Source: Aestuariivirga sp.
GTDB taxonomy: Bacteria > Pseudomonadota > Alphaproteobacteria > Rhizobiales > Aestuariivirgaceae
DNA: 64,000 bases
Reading direction: 5' to 3'
Assembly (NCBI RefSeq): GCF_020252395.1
Contig: NZ_JADCDB010000019.1
Location: 28,874-92,873 of the forward strand
Below are positions 8,737-16,912 of this stretch, piece after piece. A program made the translations under genes and the position numbers. Under the pieces are notes generated by a model that had not been told where the DNA came from, searched no databases, and was given only the letters and a program-made list of their open reading frames with translations. How positions within the stretch are numbered: position 1 is the stretch's first letter; each line of letters opens with the position of its first letter.

Positions 8737-9357
8737 TCAAGCCGGCTCCGCCGCACCCAGCGCTCTGAAGATGCGCTTCACCAACGATGCGGCGACCTCT
8801 TCAGCGGGCCCGCAGGCTGCCGTCACCGCGCCGGCGCGCAGCGTCGCGAGGCCGTGGATGGCGCTCCAAGCAAACAGCGCGTCGCGCTCGCTGGGTGGCG
8901 CGGCGATAACGCCGGTACGGTGCAGATCCTGCAGGGCAAGCGGCAGATAATTGTAGGTGGCGGTGCGGCCGTCCGGCACGGCAGCTGACCGGTAGCCGAC
9001 GGCATTGACGCCGAACATGAGGCGCCACAAGGCGGGCTCTGCATCCGCAAAATCCAGATAGGCCACGCCCAGGCGCATCAGGCGCGCGCGTGCCTCCACC
9101 GCGTCCGCCGCCGGGCGGGCCGGATCGAACGCGTTTGCGAAATAGGTTTCCAGACGGCGGAACCCGATATCCACCAGCGTGATGAGCAAGGCCTCCCTGC
9201 TCTCGAAATGCCGGTACACCGCCGGCGCGCTGACCCCGACCGAGGTGGCCAGCTGCCGCAGCGACAAGGACTCGATGTCAGGCGCGGCCAGCGCCGCCTC
9301 GATCAGGGCGCGGCGCAGATCGCCATGGTGAAAACGGCGGGGTGCAACGTTACTCAT
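8737..9357 (-). CDS. TetR/AcrR family transcriptional regulator
   Basis: A 206-residue TetR family protein. The N-terminal helix-turn-helix is clear: HGDLRRALIEAALA, then LSLRQLATSVGVSAPAVYRHFESREALL. The C-terminal ligand-binding half resembles the TetR_C_33/WHG type (PALWRLMFG). ATG 9357 gives MSNVAPRRFHHGD, the usual start; an upstream frame extension would cover the operator-like palindromes. It is divergent from an alpha/beta hydrolase, so it probably represses that gene and itself in the absence of an unknown ligand. The pair is bracketed by tyrS-derived repeats. Confidence 0.9.
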   Translation of the reverse strand: MSNVAPRRFHHGDLRRALIEAALAAPDIESLSLRQLATSVGVSAPAVYRHFESREALLITLVDIGFRRLETYFANAFDPARPAADAVEARARLMRLGVAYLDFADAEPALWRLMFGVNAVGYRSAAVPDGRTATYNYLPLALQDLHRTGVIAAPPSERDALFAWSAIHGLATLRAGAVTAACGPAEEVAASLVKRIFRALGAAEPA

Positions 9358-9363
9358 AACGAA

Positions 9364-9384
9364 GATGTTAACACCATTGACATC
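9364..9384. promoter_or_regulatory. operator-like imperfect palindrome, TetR-proximal
   Basis: Arms GATGTTAA and TTGACATC pair at 7 of 8 positions around a 5-base centre, immediately upstream of the TetR start. This is a likely autoregulatory operator. Confidence 0.5.
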
Positions 9385-9403
9385 TAGCGCAAGAGGCCTC
9401 ATA

Positions 9404-9416
9404 TTAACATTGTTAA
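9404..9416. promoter_or_regulatory. operator-like perfect palindrome
   Basis: TTAACA-T-TGTTAA is a perfect 13-base palindrome in the TetR/hydrolase intergenic region. It shares the TTAAC core with the palindrome at 9364-9384, so both may be sites for the same TetR protein. Confidence 0.5.
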
Positions 9417-9481
9417 CTTCATAGTTTCAGGTGCGGCCCTGCTTCACCCAAGCCGCTCCAGACCATTAGGAGACCGCAACC

Positions 9482-10387
9482 ATGAGTGAACCCCTGACCC
9501 TTTCCAACCCCACGTTGATGCACTCCAAGACCGGATCATTAATCATGAGTGACCCCATCCCGCTGCCCGCCCCAAGAATGATCCAAACCAAGATTGGGCA
9601 GCTTGCCGTCCGCGATACGGGCGAGACGCCTCGCGGGGGAGATATTCTCGTGTTATGGCCCTCGATCTTGGCGGACTACACCATTTACCGGGCGCAGATC
9701 ATGGCATGGGCCAAGCGCCACCGGCTGGTCATCGTCGACGGACCCGGCCATGGCGACAGCGGCCCGGCCCCCGGCCCCTTCACGATGGCGCAATGCGGCC
9801 AGGCGTTGGCCCAGATCCTCGATAGGCTGGCGATCAGCCAGCCCGTCGTTATCGTCGGAACCTCGCTTGGCGGCCTGGTGGGGGGCGAATTCGCGATCGC
9901 CTACCCGGAGCGCACGCGGGCCTTGGTGATGCTCAACACGCCGGTAAACGCGCCGCAACGCGGCTTTGGCGACCGTTTCGTCACTTGGGGTGCGCGGCGG
10001 CTGCACCGGACGGGCATGTTCGCCCAAGGCGCCGCAAAATCCTTCTTCCTGCCAGCAACCATTGCACGCGGCGGTCCGGCACTTGAGGATTTTCGCCGCC
10101 ATCTGCGCGGGGCCAATGGCGCTGCCCTGGCAACCACGGTGCGTTCTGTGCTGCTGGAACGCGAGCCGCTGGCGCCGCGCATGCGGAACATCAGGGCGCC
10201 GGTTCTGTTCATCGCCGGGAGGGCTGACAAAATGTACCCGCCCGACTCTCTGCGCCAGGCCGCCGAGACGCTGCCGCAGGGCAGGTTCGAAACCGTCGAG
10301 TCGGCACATATTTCGGTGGTGGATGCGCCGCAGGCAACGACCGCGCTGATCGACGGCTTTCTCGCGAGTCTTCCGGCGCCGCGCTGA
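9482..10387 (+). CDS. alpha/beta hydrolase, TetR-controlled
   Basis: A 301-residue alpha/beta fold hydrolase with nucleophile elbow GTSLGG (Ser128), HG-type motif VDGPGHGDSG, acid in FIAGRADKMYPP and histidine in ESAHISVVD. It looks like an esterase or C-C hydrolase; the substrate is unknown. The ATG at 9482 has AGGAG 8 bases upstream. The unusually long N-terminus (about 35 residues before the core) contains a second MSDP start resembling the first MSEP, so initiation at 9545 is possible. It is divergent from the TetR gene and lies inside the rearranged anmK-tyrS locus. Confidence 0.85.
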   Translation: MSEPLTLSNPTLMHSKTGSLIMSDPIPLPAPRMIQTKIGQLAVRDTGETPRGGDILVLWPSILADYTIYRAQIMAWAKRHRLVIVDGPGHGDSGPAPGPFTMAQCGQALAQILDRLAISQPVVIVGTSLGGLVGGEFAIAYPERTRALVMLNTPVNAPQRGFGDRFVTWGARRLHRTGMFAQGAAKSFFLPATIARGGPALEDFRRHLRGANGAALATTVRSVLLEREPLAPRMRNIRAPVLFIAGRADKMYPPDSLRQAAETLPQGRFETVESAHISVVDAPQATTALIDGFLASLPAPR

Positions 10388-10457
10388 ACATATCCGCAAG
10401 CCAGACTTGCCTTTGGCCGGTGCTGGTTTCAGCGGCTCGCACCGGCTGCTTTAGTTC

Positions 10458-10639
10458 AGGCCCAATGCGGTCAGCGGTTTTGACAGGGGGAAGCTCCGTG
10501 GTAAGAGCCCGCAGCCCCTTGCGAAAGCCGCAGCGCCATGAGCCAGTTCAAATCCGATTTCCTCACTGTACTGTCAGAACGCGGATTCATCCACCAGATC
10601 TCGGACCCGGAGGGACTCGATGCCGCCGCCAAGGCCGGC
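10458..10639 (+). repeat. direct repeat of the anmK-tyrS promoter region and tyrS 5' end (copy 2)
   Basis: The copy attached to the intact tyrS. It aligns with 8546-8727 and begins with bases that correspond to the first codons of anmK, although anmK itself is 2 kb away. That suggests duplication of the whole anmK-tyrS divergent junction. Confidence 0.9.
10480..10507 (+). promoter_or_regulatory. tyrS promoter
   Basis: TTGACA (10480-10485), 16-base spacer, TAAGAG (10502-10507), 31 bases before the tyrS ATG. The same arrangement is kept in the degenerate copy at 8568-8595. Confidence 0.65.
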
Positions 10640-11779
10640 TCAATCACCGGCTATATCGGCTTCGACGCGACGGCCACCTCGCTGCACGCGGGATCGCTCG
10701 TCCAGATCATGATGCTGCGCTGGATGCAGAAGACCGGCCACAAGCCGATCGCGCTGATGGGCGGCGGCACCACCAAGATCGGCGACCCCTCCTTCAAGGA
10801 TGAATCGCGCAAGCTGCTCACCGTCGATCAGATCGCCACCAACCTCGCCGGCATCAGACAGGTCTTCACCAAGTTTCTGACATTCGGCGGGGGTCCGGCC
10901 GATGCGAAGATGATCAACAATGCCGACTGGCTGGACCATCTCAACTACATCGACTTCCTGCGCGATTATGGCGTGCACTTCACCATCAACCGCATGCTGA
11001 GCTTCGACTCGGTGAAGCTCAGGCTCGACCGCGAGCAGCCTCTCACCTTCCTCGAATTCAACTACATGATCCTCCAGGCCTATGACTTCCTGGAGCTGTC
11101 GCGGCGGCACAATTGCGTGTTGCAGATGGGCGGCTCGGACCAGTGGGGCAACATCGTCAACGGCATCGAGCTCGGCCGGCGCTGCGACCAGCGCCAGCTC
11201 TTCGCGCTGACCACGCCGCTGCTCACCACCTCTTCCGGAGCGAAGATGGGCAAGACGGCGTCTGGCGCCGTGTGGCTCAACGCCGGCCTGCTGTCTCCCT
11301 ACGACTACTGGCAATACTGGCGGAACGCGGAAGACGCGGATGTGACGCGCTTCCTGAAGCTCTACACCGAAATGCCGTTGCCCGAGATTGCGCGGCTGGG
11401 TGCGCTGGGTGGGTCCGAAATCAACGAAGCGAAGAAAATCCTCGCAACGGAAGCGACCGCCATGCTGCATGGCCGGGCCGCGGCGGACGAGGCCGCCGAA
11501 ACGGCGCGCCGCACCTTCGAGGAGGGCCAAAGTGCCACGGGCCTGCCGTCGATCACGCTCGACCTCGATGCCGGGACAGGTTTGCTGGCGGCCTGTGTGG
11601 CGGCGGGCTTTGCCTCGTCCAATGGCGAGGCGCGGCGCTCGGTGCAGGGCGGCGCCATTCGCGTGAACGATCAGGCAGTGGCCGACGAGAAACTGCTGCT
11701 CACCCGCGCCCTGCTGGCCGATGGCGCGATCAAACTGTCGATGGGCAAGAAGAAGCACGTGCTGGTGAAGCCGGCATAG
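10538..11779 (+). CDS. tyrS: TyrS, tyrosyl-tRNA synthetase
   Basis: A 413-residue class I synthetase charging tRNA-Tyr. It shows [18 protein letters not shown] (the HIGH-region equivalent), tyrosine-pocket residues in [31 protein letters not shown], the KMSKS-equivalent GAKMGKT and a C-terminal S4 RNA-binding domain ([16 protein letters not shown]). It is the only complete tyrS in the window. Its first 34 codons are paralleled by a degenerate copy upstream, and its last 98 bases are repeated exactly downstream at 11984-12081, so the gene sits in a rearranged locus although it looks intact. Confidence 0.97.
   Translation: MSQFKSDFLTVLSERGFIHQISDPEGLDAAAKAGSITGYIGFDATATSLHAGSLVQIMMLRWMQKTGHKPIALMGGGTTKIGDPSFKDESRKLLTVDQIATNLAGIRQVFTKFLTFGGGPADAKMINNADWLDHLNYIDFLRDYGVHFTINRMLSFDSVKLRLDREQPLTFLEFNYMILQAYDFLELSRRHNCVLQMGGSDQWGNIVNGIELGRRCDQRQLFALTTPLLTTSSGAKMGKTASGAVWLNAGLLSPYDYWQYWRNAEDADVTRFLKLYTEMPLPEIARLGALGGSEINEAKKILATEATAMLHGRAAADEAAETARRTFEEGQSATGLPSITLDLDAGTGLLAACVAAGFASSNGEARRSVQGGAIRVNDQAVADEKLLLTRALLADGAIKLSMGKKKHVLVKPA
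11678..11775 (+). repeat. 98-bp perfect direct repeat, copy 1 (3' end of tyrS)
   Basis: The last 98 bases of tyrS coding sequence before the stop codon are identical at every position to 11984-12081, 306 bases downstream. Confidence 0.95.
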
Positions 11780-11810
11780 GAGCTCTTCTGGAATACATTC
11801 TTAGTTCAGA

Positions 11811-11893
11811 CCGTCACCCCAGCGAAAGCTGGGGTCCAGCTTCAGGCTTGGGAGTGGGTGGAAAGCTGGGCCCCAGCTTTCGCTGGGGTGACG
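11811..11893. repeat. REP-like double palindrome
   Basis: A long inverted repeat: left arm 11811-11842, right arm about 11862-11893, differing at only about one of 32 positions, with a 20-base centre. Each arm is itself a hairpin, CCCCAGC-GAAA-GCTGGGG. Such GTCACCCCAGCGAAAGCTGGGG elements are typical dispersed intergenic palindromes of alphaproteobacteria. It lies between the two copies of the tyrS 3' end. Confidence 0.85.
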
Positions 11894-11983
11894 GCACTAA
11901 GATTGGGTGACGGCACCAGGACTGTGAGGCGGATATAGAGTTGAGAGACCCACTTATTGCGTCCAGTCGATGAACACCATACC

Positions 11984-12081
11984 GTGGCCGACGAGAAACT
12001 GCTGCTCACCCGCGCCCTGCTGGCCGATGGCGCGATCAAACTGTCGATGGGCAAGAAGAAGCACGTGCTGGTGAAGCCGGC
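11984..12081 (+). repeat. 98-bp perfect direct repeat, copy 2 (orphan tyrS 3' end)
   Basis: Identical to the 3' end of tyrS and encoding [20 protein letters not shown] onward to the TyrS C-terminus, followed by a TGA in place of TAG. There is no upstream frame to join it to, so it is a 3' remnant left by duplication or recombination. Confidence 0.93.
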
Positions 12082-12114
12082 CTGAGCAAAGCCAATCCAA
12101 GAGGAGTGATCGCT

Positions 12115-13272
12115 ATGCCGGAGAAGGAATTTCCAACGATCGACCGGCGCAGCTTCCTGGTGGCGCCGCTGGCGGCAGCTACCGTGATGGCCGACGCGGG
12201 AGACGCGGCAGCGGCCACGGCGGGCAACACCGTGTTCACCGGCGACGTGGTGAACGGCAAGAAGGTGGTGAGCACCCTCGACATCGCCGACCTCGTGCCC
12301 GGGCAGAAGCACATGCTCTATTTCCGGGGTGTGGAATCGGCGACGGGGCAACCTTGGCTCGTCTCGGTGATGGTGGCCAAGGGCCGCCTGCCAGGCAAGC
12401 GCATCACGCTGACCAGCGGTGTGCACGGGGACGAGATGAGCTCGATCCGCGTGGTGCAGCAGGTGATGGAGCAGCTCGACCCCGCCCAGATGGCAGGCAG
12501 CGTCATGGCCGTGTTCGACATCTCGCGCCCGGCGCTGGAAACCATGCAGCGGCGCTGGCCCAACCAGGGACGCGGCATCGATCTCGTGGACATGAATCGC
12601 GAATGGCCAGGCAACGAGAATGGCACAACCGCCTCCAGCCGCCACGCCGGACTGCTGTTCAACCGGCTGCTCAAACCCAACTCCGACATCGCGCTCGACT
12701 TTCACACCGGCACGACCGGGCTCGATTGCAACGACTGGATTATCGGGAACCGCCAGATACCTGAAGTCAAAGCCATCATTGACCTCTTTCCAGTCCGTCA
12801 GGTTCTGGACTCACCAGCCTACCCAGGTGTTCTGCACAACGCTTTCACTGATGCTGGCATACCCAGCATTTGCCCCGAAGTGGGGGCGGCGCGCATCCTC
12901 GCCCCCAAACTGATCGCGCCCTTCGTGGAGGGCACGATGAACGTGCTGAAGCATTATGGCGTCGCCGGCGGCGCGATCGGCCGGACGGGTGCGGACGCAG
13001 GCATGTTCATCGGCAACAGCGCCGCACCCATCCTGGCCACCGAGGGTGGCTTCATCGAGCATCTGGTTGCTCCGAATGACAAGGTGCAGGCCGGCCAGAA
13101 GGTGGTCGTGCAGCGCAATGCCTTTGGCGAGACGGTCGCCGAATATGCAAGCCCAGTGGATGGGGAAGTGGGCGCCATCCGCAGCGATGCCAGCAGCGAG
13201 CCGGGCAATGCGCTGGTCTTCATCCTGTTCAACCGCGCACCCGCATCGGGCGATGCGGGCTATCCGGAATAG
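12115..13272 (+). CDS. Tat-exported succinylglutamate desuccinylase/aspartoacylase family protein (M14)
   Basis: A 385-residue protein of the AstE/AspA zinc-hydrolase family, which removes acyl groups from amino acids or related amides. The N-terminus has a twin-arginine signal (DRRSFLVAPLAAATVMA). Likely zinc ligands are His104 and Glu107 in SGVHGDEMSS and His197 in DFHTGTTG; DMNREWPG is also conserved. The C-terminal region adds a biotinyl-lipoyl-like beta fold (VQAGQKVVVQRNAFGETV). ATG 12115 has GAGGAG 8 bases upstream. Twin-arginine export of this family is unusual compared with cytosolic AspA. The substrate is unknown. Confidence 0.85.
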   Translation: MPEKEFPTIDRRSFLVAPLAAATVMADAGDAAAATAGNTVFTGDVVNGKKVVSTLDIADLVPGQKHMLYFRGVESATGQPWLVSVMVAKGRLPGKRITLTSGVHGDEMSSIRVVQQVMEQLDPAQMAGSVMAVFDISRPALETMQRRWPNQGRGIDLVDMNREWPGNENGTTASSRHAGLLFNRLLKPNSDIALDFHTGTTGLDCNDWIIGNRQIPEVKAIIDLFPVRQVLDSPAYPGVLHNAFTDAGIPSICPEVGAARILAPKLIAPFVEGTMNVLKHYGVAGGAIGRTGADAGMFIGNSAAPILATEGGFIEHLVAPNDKVQAGQKVVVQRNAFGETVAEYASPVDGEVGAIRSDASSEPGNALVFILFNRAPASGDAGYPE

Positions 13273-13294
13273 GCTGGCGCTTTTTCCGGCTGCA

Positions 13295-13645
13295 CTAATC
13301 CGTCCAGCGGATGAATTTCAAACTCCGGATGAGGCCGCCGCGGACTTCGTAGATGGCCATGATGTGCAGAGGGCCGGTGGGAAGTCCATAGACCGTTTCC
13401 TTGTCGATGGCGTGCGTTGGCCCTTCGAGGCGCTGGTGAACGGTGCAGCTGAGCTTGGGATTATCGGCGAAGCGCTTGGTATAGACCGAGCGGATTTCGG
13501 CAAGCCCGTTGCAGATCATCTGGCCGGTGACAAGGTCCGAGATCGTCGCGTCCCCGGCAAAGAGCGCGCAATAGCCGTCAATGTCGTGGGCGTTGTAGAC
13601 CTCGAGCTGGCGGTTAACGACGTCGCGGGGGGATGGGTGTGTCAT
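13295..13645 (-). CDS. SnoaL/NTF2-like protein
   Basis: A 116-residue alpha+beta-barrel protein of the NTF2/SnoaL superfamily, recognised by SPRDVVNRQLEVYNAHDIDGYCALFAGDATISDLVTG and the later beta strands ETVYGLPTGPLHIMAIYEVRGGLI. Such proteins are small isomerases, hydrolases or binding modules and the fold alone does not tell which. ATG 13645 (MTHPSPRD) fits homologues; MARPIVPS at 13669 is possible. It is convergent with the M14 gene and divergent from the sulfatase. Confidence 0.8.
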   Translation of the reverse strand: MTHPSPRDVVNRQLEVYNAHDIDGYCALFAGDATISDLVTGQMICNGLAEIRSVYTKRFADNPKLSCTVHQRLEGPTHAIDKETVYGLPTGPLHIMAIYEVRGGLIRSLKFIRWTD

Positions 13646-13854
13646 CGACGGGACTATAGGACGGGCCATACTGCTGTCCAGTGCGATCTGGTTCCGCCGG
13701 CGATCCACCCGGCGGACATGGGGCCATGGCCCTTGATGAGAGCCGCGCCAGGGCAAGTATCCGGAATAGAAGGCTATGCCAGCCGGCCGCCGACAATCCA
13801 TTCTATTGCCCGGCCCGTCGTCCGCATGTATTTTCCAGAAGCGGGAGGTGCGTC

Positions 13855-15375
13855 ATGAAGTGGAAGATTGCAGGACTGGCGGGCGCGATGCTCCTGTCGC
13901 TCGGTATACCGGCGCAGGCGGTCAGCACGCCGCCCAACATCCTGATGATCATGCCGGACGATGTGGGCTACTTCAACATCGGCGCCTACAGCCACGGCAT
14001 GATGGTGCCGACCCCGAACATCGATAGCATTGCCGCGCAGGGCATGCTGTTCACCGATCACTATGCCCAACCCACATGCACTCCGGGCCGCGCGGCCTTC
14101 ATCACCGGGCAATTGCCGATCCGCACCGGGCTGACGACCGTGGGCCTTCCTGGCTCGCCCATCGGACTGAGCGGGCTGGACCCGACACTGGCCGAAGTGC
14201 TGAAGGGACAGGGCTATACGACCGGGCAGTTCGGCAAGAACCATCTCGGCGACAGGAACGAGCATCTGCCAACCGTGCACGGCTTCGACGTTTTCTACGG
14301 CAACCTCTATCATCTGAACTCAGAGGAAGAGCCGGAGGATCCGGACTGGCCGAAGGATCCCGCCTTCACGGCGCGCTATGGACCGCGCGGCGTTCTCGAC
14401 TGCAAGGCCACGGCAGAGGTCAATCCGGAGCCAGACGATCCGCGCTTCGGGGCATGGGGCAAACAGCAGTGCGCAGACACGGGGCCACTGACCGCGCAGC
14501 GGATGGAAACGATCGACGGCGACTTCACCGGCCGCACCATCGCCTTCATGCGCCAGGCCGTGGCGGAGAAGAAGCCGTTCTTCGCGTGGTATGCGCCCTC
14601 GCGCATGCACATCTACACGCACCTCAAGCCGGAGAGCCGCTATCTCGCCCAGCCCTATTCCTCGGAATACGATATCTACGGCAGCGGACTTATGGAGCAT
14701 GACGGATATGTGGGCCAGCTGCTTCGCGCGCTGGACGAGATCAAGGCAGCTGACAACACGATCGTGCTCTACACCACGGACAATGGCGCAATGGCCGCCT
14801 GGTGGCCGGATGGCGGCACGACGCCCTTCCGCAGCGAGAAGGCCACGACATGGGAGGGCGGCGTGCGCGTTCCCATGCTCATCCGCTGGCCCGGGCATAT
14901 CAAGCCAGGTAGCGTATCCAACGGCATCCAGGACCACACGGACTTGTTCACCACGCTTGCCGCGGCGGCGGGCGTCGACGACGTTGCAGCAAAGCTGCTC
15001 GCCAGCCACAATGTGAAGATTGACGGCGTGAATAACATCGCCACCTGGACGCAGGGCGCGCCATCGAAGCGCAATATCGAACTGTTCTACAACGAAAGCC
15101 AGCTGACAGCGATCCGGCTGGGCCCGTGGAAGACCCACTTCCAGGAGCGCAACGGATTCTTCGACTACTTCCGCGGCAGCGCGCTTGTGTTCAACCTGCG
15201 CATGGACCCCTTCGAGCAGCGTGACGGGCATTATTCGGCGCTGCTGGCGATGAAAAAGGCCTTCCTAGGTGGAATGATCGCCGATGTGCTGAACGCGCAT
15301 TTCGCGTCGCTCAAGGCGTTCCCGCCCCGGCAGAAGGGAGGGTCGCTGAACCCCGGCCAGAGCATGCAGCCTTGA
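13855..15375 (+). CDS. type I sulfatase (arylsulfatase family), exported
   Basis: A 506-residue sulfatase of the alkaline-phosphatase superfamily. After a Sec signal peptide (KIAGLAGAMLLSLGIPAQA) come the metal-binding PNILMIMPDDVGYFN, the formylglycine motif C-T-P-G-R at Cys75, GKNHLGD and TTDNGA. Cys75 must be converted to formylglycine by a separate enzyme not seen in this window. GGGAGG precedes ATG 13855. The stop overlaps the start of an outer-membrane barrel gene (TTGA), so the two are co-translated. The sulfate ester substrate is unknown; a periplasmic role is inferred. Confidence 0.92.
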   Translation: MKWKIAGLAGAMLLSLGIPAQAVSTPPNILMIMPDDVGYFNIGAYSHGMMVPTPNIDSIAAQGMLFTDHYAQPTCTPGRAAFITGQLPIRTGLTTVGLPGSPIGLSGLDPTLAEVLKGQGYTTGQFGKNHLGDRNEHLPTVHGFDVFYGNLYHLNSEEEPEDPDWPKDPAFTARYGPRGVLDCKATAEVNPEPDDPRFGAWGKQQCADTGPLTAQRMETIDGDFTGRTIAFMRQAVAEKKPFFAWYAPSRMHIYTHLKPESRYLAQPYSSEYDIYGSGLMEHDGYVGQLLRALDEIKAADNTIVLYTTDNGAMAAWWPDGGTTPFRSEKATTWEGGVRVPMLIRWPGHIKPGSVSNGIQDHTDLFTTLAAAAGVDDVAAKLLASHNVKIDGVNNIATWTQGAPSKRNIELFYNESQLTAIRLGPWKTHFQERNGFFDYFRGSALVFNLRMDPFEQRDGHYSALLAMKKAFLGGMIADVLNAHFASLKAFPPRQKGGSLNPGQSMQP

Positions 15376-16814
15376 GACGCGCGGCTCTGCGCCGCTCCGC
15401 GAGGCGATTGACGGCGGCGTTCGCCGCGGCCGCCGTCATGCTCGGTTGCGCCGGCGCGCGCGCCCAGCAGGCCCCGGCCGACCCGCTGCTGTTCACCGGC
15501 GACGGCTGGCGGCTCAAGCTGGGCCTCGACGGCGCGGTTCAGACCTCCGGAGAAATCAACAGCTGGTGGAACCTGACCGACGCCTTTCCGCCCGCCACGC
15601 CTTACAATCCCGACATGTCCTGGACGGAAGGCTATCTCAAACCCTCCGCCAAGTTCAACATCGCCGCCGGCCCGCAGGCGGAACTCTATGGCGGTCTTGC
15701 CGCCGTCGCGTCCTACACATGGGGCACCGATGTTTTTGACGCCGGAAACACCGGTGCGGTGACGCTGGAAAATGCTTATGGCGGCTTCCGCTACACGGCA
15801 TCGACCGGCTTGTCTCTCGATCTGTCGGCCGGAAAGCAGGATTACCAGATCGGTTCCGGCATGCTGATCCAGATGGGCGGCGGCAACGGTTACGAGCGCG
15901 GCGCGCTGCTTTTGTCGCCGCGGAGCGCCTGGGACATGGCGGCGATCGCGCGCGAGAAAGTTGGCGGGCTTACCCTCGAGCAGTTCTACCTCAACCCCAG
16001 CGAACTGGAGTCGGGAGACAGCCTCACCGAGATAGCCGGCGCGCATGCGCGCTACGACTGGTCGGAGAAGGATTACGCCGGACTTGCCTATATCAACGTG
16101 ATCAAGTCGAACTATCCCTCGCTCGCCGCCCCGCTGACCATCATCCCCGATGGCCGCGAAGGCATGAACGTGCTGCACGGCTATTTCCGGACGCAGCCCT
16201 TCGCCAGCCTGCCGACGCTGTGGCTGGCCGGCGACCTCGCGCATGAGTGGAACGAGCGCATCGACCAGTCCGCTTGGGGCGGCCAGGCGGAAATCGGCTA
16301 TACCGCAGCCGCCTTGCCCTTTACGCCCACCTTCTCATACGCCTTCCGCTATTTTTCGGGCGACGATCCATCGACAGCGCAGAACGAGCGCTTCGACAGC
16401 CTATTCTACGAGGGCTCGCCCAGCGGCTGGGCCACGGGCGGAAACGCGTCGCTAGCCTTCTACAATTCCAACATCATGGCGCACAGTTTTGCGCTCGGCC
16501 TGGTCATCACCGAGCAGGATTTCGTCTCGGCGCGCTACTGGCACGTGATGGCGGCACAGGAGAACAGTCCCATCCAGTTCGGACAGGGCGCGGAGGTGAC
16601 GTTCGAGAACGGCGCCCCGATCATCATCGTGGGCGTGCAGAATCCCAACCTCTCGGACGACTTCTATCTCGAATACACGCGCATCCTCACCCCGAACCTG
16701 TTCCTGACCGCCGGCGGCGCGCTGTCGCTGCCCGGCCAAGGCCTGCGCGACGCCGCCAAGGGCCTGGCGGAAAACTGGTGGGGCGGCTATGTGAATCTGA
16801 CCCTCAATTACTAG
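15372..16814 (+). CDS. alginate-export-like outer-membrane beta-barrel
   Basis: A 480-residue protein starting at TTG 15372 that overlaps the sulfatase stop. It has a signal peptide rich in arginine (MRRAALRRSARRLTAAFAAAAVMLGC, cleavage near ARA-QQ), many amphipathic strands with alternating aromatic residues, and a C-terminal aromatic (LTLNY) typical of barrel insertion. The overall pattern (ENAYGGFRYTASTGLSLDLSAGKQDYQIG, DDFYLEYTRILTPNLFL) resembles the alginate export/AlgE-like porins. Translational coupling suggests that it takes up or releases a substrate or product of the sulfatase; this is inference. Confidence 0.78.
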   Translation: MRRAALRRSARRLTAAFAAAAVMLGCAGARAQQAPADPLLFTGDGWRLKLGLDGAVQTSGEINSWWNLTDAFPPATPYNPDMSWTEGYLKPSAKFNIAAGPQAELYGGLAAVASYTWGTDVFDAGNTGAVTLENAYGGFRYTASTGLSLDLSAGKQDYQIGSGMLIQMGGGNGYERGALLLSPRSAWDMAAIAREKVGGLTLEQFYLNPSELESGDSLTEIAGAHARYDWSEKDYAGLAYINVIKSNYPSLAAPLTIIPDGREGMNVLHGYFRTQPFASLPTLWLAGDLAHEWNERIDQSAWGGQAEIGYTAAALPFTPTFSYAFRYFSGDDPSTAQNERFDSLFYEGSPSGWATGGNASLAFYNSNIMAHSFALGLVITEQDFVSARYWHVMAAQENSPIQFGQGAEVTFENGAPIIIVGVQNPNLSDDFYLEYTRILTPNLFLTAGGALSLPGQGLRDAAKGLAENWWGGYVNLTLNY

Positions 16815-16912
16815 CGCAACGGGCCCTCAAGTGCATCCGCACTTGAGGGTGGTAAGTTGCGCCAGCTTTTGACTCTGGAGCATTTTTCGCTTCGCAAGCG
16901 ATTTCACTTGCG
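16814..16912. repeat. dispersed intergenic repeat, copy A
   Basis: Matches the reverse complement of 35517-35603. Shared blocks are GCGCAACGGGCCCTCA, AAGTTGCGCCAGCT, TTGA.TCTGGA.CAT and CGCTTCGCAAGCGATT. Copy A additionally holds a perfect hairpin at 16824-16849. The opposite strand of copy A and the plus strand of copy B both read a peptide like SLAKRKM.Q.Q.LAQL, though coding is doubtful. Confidence 0.8.
16824..16849 (+). terminator. hairpin after the sulfatase/barrel operon
   Basis: CCCTCAAGTGC-ATCC-GCACTTGAGGG, an 11-bp perfect stem ten bases after the barrel stop codon. No T-tract follows, so termination is only likely. Confidence 0.45.

Noticed and set aside
8626..8988. A 120-codon ORF starting at the tyrS-like ATG
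   Set aside because: Only the first 34 codons match TyrS; the rest runs antisense to the TetR gene, so it is a remnant and not a functional protein.
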